Source: JBBRLA01 sp038231615
Lineage (GTDB): Bacteria > Myxococcota_A > Polyangia > Palsa-1104 > JAEUJZ01
Direction of reading: 5' to 3'
Length of the DNA stretch: 21,242 nt
NCBI GenBank assembly: GCA_038231615.1
Contig: JBBRLA010000055.1
Span: forward strand, 1-21,242
Positions 1 to 6,671 of this stretch are shown here, one piece after another. Every line of letters begins with the position of its first letter. Position 1 is the stretch's first letter. The notes under the pieces were generated by a model. That model was not told the DNA's origin. It ran no database searches and was given only the letters and a program-made list of their open reading frames with translations. A program made the position numbers and the translations under genes.

Positions 1-3000
1 ACCCTACATCGCCCGCATCTTCCTCGGCCGCCTGCCGGCCCGTGGGCGGTGCAGGAGGCTCCGGCGGGCCTTCGGTTTTCGCGGGGCCCGGCGGGTCGCC
101 TGCCGCGGCGGCCAGGGCGGCCACGGCGCGCTCGCGCAGCCGTGCCAGCCGCTCGTCGTCCCAGGTGCCGATGGGCAGGGGCAGCTCGCGGTAGCCTTCG
201 CGCTTGTTGTCGGAGTAATTGGCGAAGGTGGCCAGGGCCAGCAGGCGGCGATGGCGGGCCGCCCCTTCCCCGGGAGGCAGCGCCAGATAGACTTCCGCCA
301 AACGCCCCAGGCTCTGGGTCTCGCGGCTGGCCCACACGATCGGGCGATCGAGCACCCGCAGCGCCTCCGCCACATCGCCCGCCAAAAGTGCCGCGTCGGC
401 CAGCTTGACGATCGCCGCGATTTGCCGCAGGGTCGGCTGGCGGAAGTCCCAGTCCTTCTCGGAGAGCGGATCCGGCAGCGGGGCGAAGAGCATCTCCAGA
501 TGGTGCAGGGAGCAGCGGCCCGGGTGGCGCTGGGCCTCGGCCAGCTCGATCCTGGCGGGCGCCTCCTCGTCTTGCCACAGGTGGCACACCACGCGCAGGT
601 GGTGGTAGTGCCGCCGCCGCTCCGCGGGCACGGTCTCCGGCGCCACCGCGTCCAGGTGCATGAGCGCCTCGGCGAACTGCTCCTTGCCGCATTCGTACTG
701 TGCCAGCGGCAGGCGGATGTCGGGCCCGTCCGTCTGGTGTTCGAGCGCCCAGCGGCACAGCTCGGCCAGGGCGTTAAAGCGGCGAGCCAGGTCGAACTTC
801 TGGATGGCCTCCCGGACCCGCTCGCGCAGCGCGGTGATCGCGGGCAGGTCGCGCAGCAGGCGCTCGCGTTCGGACGCGCTCATGCCGCCCTTGTCCCAGT
901 TGGGGATCTCACGATCGTCGGCCTGCGGGGGGTCTTTGGGCAGCGAGAAGCAGGACCCGAATGCGAAGAGTCCGCGGAGGCTGAAATCGACGACGGTGCC
1001 GGGCATTTCGATGGGGGGCGGCTCGGGGCCCAAAAGATAGAAGCCCGGGCCGCTGCACCCGGGTATCACCAGGGCCGCGCGGTGCGATCCGGGGTCGATG
1101 TGCAGGGCGCTGTTGAAGGGCACGACACGGGAGTAGCGCAGCTCGACGCCGCCGTCGGCCCGGGCCTGCAAGGCCGCCAGGATCGACTCTTGCCACTCGC
1201 ACGTCGACAGAAGGAACACCAGGCCCTTTGCGGTGGCGGCGGCGCAGCGGGTCCACGAATGGGGGAACGGCAAAAGCTCGGGTGCGGTCAGGGTGCGGTC
1301 CTCGCGCAGGACCTGGACGTAGAACGGGCGGGCGATGGTCTTGCCCTCGTGCTGGATGGGGGCGATGGGCAGTGGCGCCAGGAAGAGGACCACGCCATCG
1401 TTATCGGGATGGGGCGCCGCGGCGCGCAACCAGGCGGGCCAGGGCAGGCGCACTTCTTCGATCAGGGTGCCGCGGCCGGTCAAAAGGGCCAGGCAACGGT
1501 TGTGGTGGCGGGTGGCGCAGACGATGGGTTGTTTGCCGCCGAAAAGGGGGACCGGGCGCAGGTGATTGCCCAGATCGCGGCAGACGCGGGACTGGGTCAT
1601 GTCGACGACCTGCACGGACTCGTAGCGCGGCAAGCCGCCCACGGCCAGCAGCCACTGGGAGCAGGGGTCGGCCAGAAAGGGCAGGTGCTTGCCCACCGGC
1701 TGGGGGCCGGTGATGCGCCGCATCCAGCGCCGGGGCTGGAGGTCGGGGACCGAAAGGCGGACGCCGTTGCCGCCGTTGCCGAAGAGCCACAGGCCCTCGT
1801 GGTCCAGCACCAGGTAGCCGCCGTACTGGAGCTGTGGCGGGCGCAGGGTGAGGCGGCGGCACACCCGGCGGGTAGAGATTTCAACCTCCCAGAGAAAGAT
1901 CCAGCCCTGGCGGTACAGGGAAAGGTAGAGGCGGTCCTTTCCCGGAATCAGGCTTTGGGTGGGGACGCATTCGAGCATCGACTGGGAGGGGTCGAAGGAG
2001 GCCAGTTCGTCGTCGGGGCCGGGGGACTCGTCTTGCCACAGGCGGAAGGCGCGGTCGATGCGCGCGGTCAGCAGGGCCTGTTGATTTCGCAGGCGCTCGC
2101 GTTCGCCGGGGTCCACATCGGCGCGATCGGCGAGCTGCCCGGCCAGGTCGCGGGCATCCAGCAGGGCCACGGCGGCGGGGATGGTGTCGGGGGCGGCGTC
2201 GGCCAGGGCGATCTCGCTTTTGAGCTTGTGTCGGAGGTCGGATTCCTCGACGCGGCGGTGGAGCGTGTGATGCAGGTCCTGTGCCGCGGCCTGTTCGGCG
2301 GCTGGGAGCAGGCGCAGGTCGGCCTCGCCCAAAAGGGCCAGGGCCTGCCTGGGGTGGGCGGCGCACGTGGCGGCGGCGACGCGATCCCGGGTGGCCTCTT
2401 CGCGCTTGCGGGAAAGCTGGCGCTGGGCTTCGATCAGCAGGCGTTTGGCGGCGGCGACGGGGCCGAGCAGGCGCTCGTGTTCGGTGAGCAGGGCCAGGGC
2501 GGCCTCGGGACGGCTGGGGCAAAGCTGTATGGCGGCGCACAGCGCGCCGGCTGCCTCGGCTGCTTCGCCGCCGCTGGAGCGTTCGGTGCGCATCTCGTCC
2601 AGCCAGTCGAAGTGGGGCAGGGAAAGGCGTTCGCGCACCCGGGCGCGCTGCGGCGGTTTCAAAAGCAGGTAGGCGACGAGGCCGGGACGCAGGTCATGCC
2701 GGGGGTCGGCGGGGCCCGGGGGGTGCAACTGTGCGCACACCTCGTCGACGCGGGCCGTCTCCCGTTCGGCGCGGAGCTGGATCTCGGCGGCGGCGGCGGC
2801 GGTCAGGAGCCGGGCGTGCAGCGGGTCTTTGGCGGGGCTGGGGGCGGACCAGCCGACGGGGCCGCCGCGCAGGCCGTCCTGGAAGTGCGAAAGGGCGAAG
2901 GCCCGCTCGCCGCGCGCAAGGGCCGCCTGGCCGGCGTCCAGGCAGGCCCGTGCATGGGTGGCGCGGCGATGTTCGGAGGACAGGTGCAGGGCGGAACGGG

Positions 3001-4126
3001 CGGTGTCGCTTTCGGGCCAGCGGGAAAGGACTGCGCGTGCGCGTTCCTCGGCGGCGGCCAGGTCCCCGGCGAAAAGGGCGCGGGCGATCTCTTCTTCCAG
3101 GGGCAGGCGCTGCCGGGCGCGGCGGCTGGCGATCTCCTCGGACAGGGACAGAAGGTCGGGGTGGGCCGGGTCGCACTCGCGGGCTTTTGCCAGGTGGTCC
3201 TCGGCGTCCTTGATGCGTTCCTGGCGCAGGGCGTGGGCCGACAGGACGGTGAAGACCTCGGCGGCGCGGGGGCTTTTGGTCTCGCCGGCCAGGCGCTGTG
3301 CCGTCTCCTCGTCGCCGCGTCTGGCGGCGGCCAGGCCGGTGAGCACGCGGACGTCGCAGTGGTGCGAGACGTCCTTGGACAGGACGTCCAGCAGGGCCAG
3401 GGCCTCGGCGTCGGCGGCCAGGTGGTCTACAAGGAGCGTCAAGAGGGCCACCGCGGGGCGCGGGGAGCCGTCGGAGTGGTGAAGGGCGCGGGTGAGGTAA
3501 GCGCGGGCGGCCTCGAAGTCGAACTCATCCTGCGCGGCCTTTCCCAGAGAGAGCAGATCGGCGACCGAGGAGTGGTGCCCGCCGGGCTCGCGGACGCGGC
3601 GCCGGGCGACCCGGGGCAGCGAGGCCGCGTCGGCGGCTTCGGCGGGATGCGCCTGATCGGAGGTGGTTCGGGGCGATCGTGCCGGTCGAGGGGCCCGCAC
3701 GGGTCGGGGGCGCATGCGCATCGGTCGCGGGCCGAGGCCCCCGTCAATGATCACCGCGGAGGGGGCCTGGTCCGTGCCCTCATCCAGTTGCCGCCGCACC
3801 CACGATCGGGCATCCTCGTCGAGGGCGTCGATCCGCGCGTGGCACGCGCTGCGCCCGATGATGCAGTGCTGGAGGATGACGAAGCCGGCGCGGGGGCCTT
3901 CGCGCAACACCACCATATGTTCGCCGTGCGCGCGGATGAGGGCGCTTTGCAGCGCTGCTTTCAGGCCGTAGCGCCGCGCTTCCTCATCCCGGGGAAGGCC
4001 GATTCCAGTGGGGTTGACCCTGCGGATCAGGGCCAGAAGGCCCCGGGCATCCAGGGTCTGCCGTCCCCCGAGGATGTCCTGTGCCAGCGGGACGCCCCAG
4101 ATCTCGGTCGTGTGAATTTTGCCCAC
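1..4126 (-). CDS. Large TPR / beta-propeller-like protein, C-terminus cut by window edge
   Basis: I do not recognise a named family. The frame is open for 1375 codons from a GTG start and leaves the left edge without a stop. GTG is chosen because GGAGGAG lies 4 nt upstream (complement of 4131-4137). Residues 1-115 form a compact unknown domain. From about 180 to 640 the sequence is Ala/Leu/Arg-rich paired helices of TPR type. About 705-1060 is rich in Trp, Tyr, Gly and short beta strands (RLYLSLYRQGWIFLWEVE, GLWLFGNGGNGVRL), which fits a beta-propeller. Further TPR-like helices follow at about 1080-1335, then a Pro/Glu-rich tail. No signal peptide or membrane helix is seen, so it is probably a cytoplasmic scaffold. 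It is divergent from an FHA-kinase and could be its partner (inference). The MoxR-vWA-beta-propeller (bpX) ternary-system proteins are a possible relation, not demonstrated. The strand call is firm; the function is not. Confidence 0.75.
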   Translation of the reverse strand, partial: MGKIHTTEIWGVPLAQDILGGRQTLDARGLLALIRRVNPTGIGLPRDEEARRYGLKAALQSALIRAHGEHMVVLREGPRAGFVILQHCIIGRSACHARIDALDEDARSWVRRQLDEGTDQAPSAVIIDGGLGPRPMRMRPRPVRAPRPARSPRTTSDQAHPAEAADAASLPRVARRRVREPGGHHSSVADLLSLGKAAQDEFDFEAARAYLTRALHHSDGSPRPAVALLTLLVDHLAADAEALALLDVLSKDVSHHCDVRVLTGLAAARRGDEETAQRLAGETKSPRAAEVFTVLSAHALRQERIKDAEDHLAKARECDPAHPDLLSLSEEIASRRARQRLPLEEEIARALFAGDLAAAEERARAVLSRWPESDTARSALHLSSEHRRATHARACLDAGQAALARGERAFALSHFQDGLRGGPVGWSAPSPAKDPLHARLLTAAAAAEIQLRAERETARVDEVCAQLHPPGPADPRHDLRPGLVAYLLLKPPQRARVRERLSLPHFDWLDEMRTERSSGGEAAEAAGALCAAIQLCPSRPEAALALLTEHERLLGPVAAAKRLLIEAQRQLSRKREEATRDRVAAATCAAHPRQALALLGEADLRLLPAAEQAAAQDLHHTLHRRVEESDLRHKLKSEIALADAAPDTIPAAVALLDARDLAGQLADRADVDPGERERLRNQQALLTARIDRAFRLWQDESPGPDDELASFDPSQSMLECVPTQSLIPGKDRLYLSLYRQGWIFLWEVEISTRRVCRRLTLRPPQLQYGGYLVLDHEGLWLFGNGGNGVRLSVPDLQPRRWMRRITGPQPVGKHLPFLADPCSQWLLAVGGLPRYESVQVVDMTQSRVCRDLGNHLRPVPLFGGKQPIVCATRHHNRCLALLTGRGTLIEEVRLPWPAWLRAAAPHPDNDGVVLFLAPLPIAPIQHEGKTIARPFYVQVLREDRTLTAPELLPFPHSWTRCAAATAKGLVFLLSTCEWQESILAALQARADGGVELRYSRVVPFNSALHIDPGSHRAALVIPGCSGPGFYLLGPEPPPIEMPGTVVDFSLRGLFAFGSCFSLPKDPPQADDREIPNWDKGGMSASERERLLRDLPAITALRERVREAIQKFDLARRFNALAELCRWALEHQTDGPDIRLPLAQYECGKEQFAEALMHLDAVAPETVPAERRRHYHHLRVVCHLWQDEEAPARIELAEAQRHPGRCSLHHLEMLFAPLPDPLSEKDWDFRQPTLRQIAAIVKLADAALLAGDVAEALRVLDRPIVWASRETQSLGRLAEVYLALPPGEGAARHRRLLALATFANYSDNKREGYRELPLPIGTWDDERLARLRERAVAALAAAAGDPPGPAKTEGPPEPPAPPTGRQAAEEDAGDVG

Positions 4127-4130
4127 CCCG

Positions 4131-4137
4131 CTCCTCC
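4131..4137 (-). promoter_or_regulatory. Strong Shine-Dalgarno for the large minus-strand gene
   Basis: Read on the minus strand this is GGAGGAG, followed by CGGG and then the GTG start at 4126. It decides the start of the large TPR/propeller gene, where no ATG is well placed. It also contrasts with the apparently leaderless genes elsewhere in the window. Confidence 0.7.
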
Positions 4138-4232
4138 GTTGTAAGATTGGTGGTCCAACTTCTCAGCATTGTGACTCGGCCTTGGTTTTAGAACATCCGG
4201 GGCCCTGGGGTAAAGGGCCATCGTGCACAGGG

Positions 4233-4247
4233 CGAACACTTTGTTCG
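4233..4247. promoter_or_regulatory. Inverted repeat CGAACA-CTT-TGTTCG, possible operator
   Basis: A perfect 6-bp inverted repeat with a 3-nt centre lies in the 161-bp region between the divergent TPR/propeller gene and the FHA-kinase gene. It sits where the -35 region of the kinase promoter would be, about 23 bp before the TATGAT at 4270-4275. A second, weaker inverted repeat (GGCCC at 4201-4205, GGGCC at 4215-4219) is close by. Dimeric-regulator binding is inference from symmetry and position only. Confidence 0.35.
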
Positions 4248-4269
4248 GGCCGCAAGGGCGGGTCTTGGC

Positions 4270-4275
4270 TATGAT
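4270..4275 (+). promoter_or_regulatory. Candidate -10 element TATGAT before the FHA-kinase gene
   Basis: TATGAT matches TATAAT at five of six positions and ends 12 nt before the ATG at 4288. This implies a leader of only a few bases. No convincing -35 is seen at normal spacing; the CGAACA/TGTTCG inverted repeat occupies that region, which would suit an activator-dependent promoter (inference). Confidence 0.4.
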
Positions 4276-4287
4276 TCGCTGGCGAGA

Positions 4288-6555
4288 ATGCTGCCGACAA
4301 TCGTGGACGTGCACATCCTTTCCGGGAGCCGGGTCGGGCAGAAGGTACGCTTTCTGGATCCCGATCTGGTGCGCTTCGGCAGGCACCCGGTCTCCGAGAT
4401 CACCTTCTCGCGCACCGAGGAGCTGACGGTCTCGCACCACCACGCGGAGCTGCGCCGCGAGGCTGGCGGCTATGTCCTGCACGATGCCGGTAGCACCAAC
4501 GGCACGCTCCTTTACCCCGGCGGGGAGGCGGTGCGCTCGCTGGCGCTTTCGGGGGACACGGAGATCGAACTGGGCCGGGGAGGTCCGCGCTGCCGCATTC
4601 TGCTGAGCACGGCGGCCGCCCATCCGGGACCACCGGGACCGTCACTCGGAGAGACCACCCTGCTCCTTCCCCACCGGGTCGCGCCTGTCGAGGGGGTGGA
4701 CGGCGAGCCGGGGCCTTTGACGCAGACCTTCGGCCGCTACCTGCTTACCGGCAGGCTGGGGGCGGGGGGCATGGCGGAACTCTACGCGGCGCGGCAGCGG
4801 GGCCTGGGGGGCTTCGATCGGGAGGTGGCCCTGAAGCTGATTCGCCCGGAACTCTATGAGGTGGCCAACGCGGCGTCGATGTTCCTGGACGAGGCGCGCA
4901 TCATCTCGGAGATCAGCCACCCCAACGTGGTGCAGGTCCACGACGCGGGCGAGCACGAGGGGGTGCTCTTCATCGCCATGGAGTATCTGCGCGGGGTGAC
5001 GCTGCTGCACCTGGCGCTGCAGGCGCAGGAGCCGGGGGAGGGGCTGCCGCCGGACTTGGTGGCGGCGCTGATCGCCCAGGCGGCGGCGGGGCTGCACGCG
5101 GCCCACGAGCTGCGCGACCGGGCCGGGCAGTTGCGCAACGTGGTGCATCGGGACGTGTCGCCGCAGAACCTGATGCTGACGCAGGACGGGCTGGTCAAGG
5201 TGATCGACTTCGGCGTGGCGCGGGCCGAGGGGCGGCTGGCGGGCACGGACGCGGGGCAGCTCAAGGGGAAGTACGGCTACATGTCGCCGGAGCAGGTGGC
5301 GGAGCAGCCGGTGGATCGGCGCTCGGACGTGTTTTCGCTGGGGGTGATGCTCTTCGAACTGTGCAGCGGGCGGCGGCTTTTTCTGCGGGACAACGACGCT
5401 GCGACGCTGTGGGCGGTCAGCCGGGGCGAGGCGCCGCCGCTGCGGCAGTTGCGTCCGCAGGTGTCGGCACTGCTGGAACGAGTGGTGCAGCAGGCGCTGG
5501 CGGTGGACCCGGCGGCGCGCCCGCAGACCGCCGCGGCCCTGGCGGAGTGGCTGCACGAGGTGGTCGCCGAGGCCGGCGGGCGCTTCGCCACCAGCGCGCT
5601 GGTGGTGCGCTACCTGATTTCGCGGGGGCTTTCGCTGACCGGGCCGCCGCCCAAGCCGCTCTCGCGGCGGCCGGTATCGGCGATGCCCCGCCGGCGCGCC
5701 CCGGTGGTATTCGCGGCGACGCCGGTGCCGGTGACCAAGGCGAAGATTGACACGGAACCGGGGAGCAGGCAGACGACCGAGGCAGGGCCGGAAGCAGCCA
5801 TCGAAGCCCACCCGGAACCCGCCTGGATCGAGGCCATGAAGGAGACCCGGCCCCAGGTCCCCTTGGGCGACCCGCTTTCGCTGCCGCCGCCGGGTGAGGT
5901 GCTGACGACGCGGAGCGCGGCCGGGCAGCCTCTTTTCTTGCGCTCCGTGGTGCTCGATGCCGAGACCGATCGCCAGCCGGTGCCGCTGCTGCTCTCCGAT
6001 GTGCCCGGCCTGCTGCCGGCGCCGCTTCTTCTCTCCATTCAAGCCGGCTCGCTGGCGCTGGAGGTCGATCGCGAATCGCGAAGCGACGCGGTTGTCGATC
6101 GCGAATCGCGAAGCGACGCGGTTGTCGATCGCGAATCGCGAAGCGACGCGGTTATCAATCGCGAATCGCGAAGCGACGCGGTTGCCGATCGCGAATCGCG
6201 AAGCGACGCGGTTGCCGATCGCCCCCCGGGCCTGTACCACGACGCCCACCGGCCCAGCACCCGGCTGGATAGCTACTTCTTCCCGCCCGCCGACGATGCC
6301 AGCTTCGACCTGGGCCACCGCAAATCGCGGGTGCTGACGATCCGCTACCACAGCGTGGTGCCGGACCTGCCCCAGGCGCCGCCGCCAAAAGACCATGACA
6401 GTGACGAAGGCGCCCTGCCACCGATGCTGCGCGTCACCGTCGCGGCCCTGGGCCTTGACCTGCACGTCCCGGGCGCCCCCAGGCAGGTGGTGGTCCTGCA
6501 TACCCTGGATGCGGCCGGCGGCGCCATTCATGCCACCTGCATCGCGGTCTACTGA
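4288..6555 (+). CDS. FHA domain-Ser/Thr protein kinase
   Basis: A 755-residue kinase predicted to phosphorylate Ser/Thr residues and to bind phosphothreonine through its own FHA domain. The FHA covers about residues 8-108 (FGRHP, VSHHHAEL, GSTNGT). The kinase domain runs from about 148 to 425: Gly-loop GRLGAGGMAELY, VALK lysine at 183, HRDVSPQN with catalytic Asp289, DFG Asp307 and YMSPEQ. The SPQN form of the catalytic loop is frequent in myxobacterial kinases. The C-terminal third is Pro/Ala-rich and of no known domain. It contains five exact or near-exact ten-residue repeats, VDRESRSDAV, at 593-642. No membrane helix is seen, so it is probably cytosolic. It is divergent from the TPR/propeller gene and followed by a second kinase. 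ATG is preceded by only a weak GGCGAG; a TATGAT lies just upstream. Confidence 0.93.
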   Translation: MLPTIVDVHILSGSRVGQKVRFLDPDLVRFGRHPVSEITFSRTEELTVSHHHAELRREAGGYVLHDAGSTNGTLLYPGGEAVRSLALSGDTEIELGRGGPRCRILLSTAAAHPGPPGPSLGETTLLLPHRVAPVEGVDGEPGPLTQTFGRYLLTGRLGAGGMAELYAARQRGLGGFDREVALKLIRPELYEVANAASMFLDEARIISEISHPNVVQVHDAGEHEGVLFIAMEYLRGVTLLHLALQAQEPGEGLPPDLVAALIAQAAAGLHAAHELRDRAGQLRNVVHRDVSPQNLMLTQDGLVKVIDFGVARAEGRLAGTDAGQLKGKYGYMSPEQVAEQPVDRRSDVFSLGVMLFELCSGRRLFLRDNDAATLWAVSRGEAPPLRQLRPQVSALLERVVQQALAVDPAARPQTAAALAEWLHEVVAEAGGRFATSALVVRYLISRGLSLTGPPPKPLSRRPVSAMPRRRAPVVFAATPVPVTKAKIDTEPGSRQTTEAGPEAAIEAHPEPAWIEAMKETRPQVPLGDPLSLPPPGEVLTTRSAAGQPLFLRSVVLDAETDRQPVPLLLSDVPGLLPAPLLLSIQAGSLALEVDRESRSDAVVDRESRSDAVVDRESRSDAVINRESRSDAVADRESRSDAVADRPPGLYHDAHRPSTRLDSYFFPPADDASFDLGHRKSRVLTIRYHSVVPDLPQAPPPKDHDSDEGALPPMLRVTVAALGLDLHVPGAPRQVVVLHTLDAAGGAIHATCIAVY
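6064..6222 (+). repeat. 30-bp tandem repeat, five copies plus a 9-bp partial, inside the FHA-kinase gene
   Basis: Five consecutive 30-bp units start at 6064, 6094, 6124, 6154 and 6184, with the first nine bases of a sixth at 6214-6222. Units differ only in the first few bases (gtcgat, atcaat, gccgat); the remaining 24 bases are identical. Each unit contains two TCGCGA palindromes separated by one A and encodes VDRESRSDAV or a one- or two-residue variant. The length is a multiple of three, so copy-number change keeps the kinase in frame. The near identity indicates recent expansion or homogenisation. Confidence 0.97.
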
Positions 6556-6561
6556 GAAAAA

Positions 6562-6583
6562 CCCGGCCTGGGTCCCGGCCGGG
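6562..6583. terminator. GC hairpin after the FHA-kinase stop codon
   Basis: CCCGGCC (6562-6568) pairs with GGCCGGG (6577-6583) across an 8-nt loop, starting 7 nt after the TGA at 6553-6555. The run AAAAA precedes the stem on the plus strand, so a T-tract follows it only on the minus strand. By the standard intrinsic-terminator pattern it would stop antisense transcripts better than the kinase mRNA. On the plus strand it may act as a stabilising 3' hairpin. Confidence 0.45.
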
Positions 6584-6598
6584 CCGGCGCGGATTGCA

Positions 6599-6628
6599 TT
6601 GTCCCTTGGGCCTTCGTCGGTCTATGAT
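6599..6628 (+). promoter_or_regulatory. Sigma-70-like promoter TTGTCC-N18-TATGAT
   Basis: TTGTCC (6599-6604) and TATGAT (6623-6628) are separated by 18 bp, 44 nt before the ATG at 6672. The predicted leader is about 37 nt and contains the AAGGAG ribosome binding site at 6659-6664. The second kinase can therefore be transcribed on its own as well as by read-through from the FHA-kinase gene. Confidence 0.5.
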
Positions 6629-6671
6629 GTGCCGGCGAACCGGATTTCTTGCCGATTCAAGGAGCTTGCGG

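Noticed and set aside
251..4144. A 1297-codon open frame on the plus strand
   Set aside because: It lies opposite the minus-strand TPR/propeller gene, has Gly/Gln/Ala/Arg-rich composition without any motif and no ribosome binding site. The minus frame has a strong Shine-Dalgarno, normal protein composition and is open over the whole length. It is a shadow of high-GC codon bias.
4642..6531. A 629-codon open frame on the minus strand
   Set aside because: It is antisense to the FHA-kinase, whose frame carries all catalytic motifs. Composition is His/Arg/Gln-rich without domains.
6594..6671. Upstream ATG for the atypical kinase
   Set aside because: It lies before the -10 element at 6623-6628 and lacks a ribosome binding site, whereas ATG 6672 has AAGGAG at ideal spacing.
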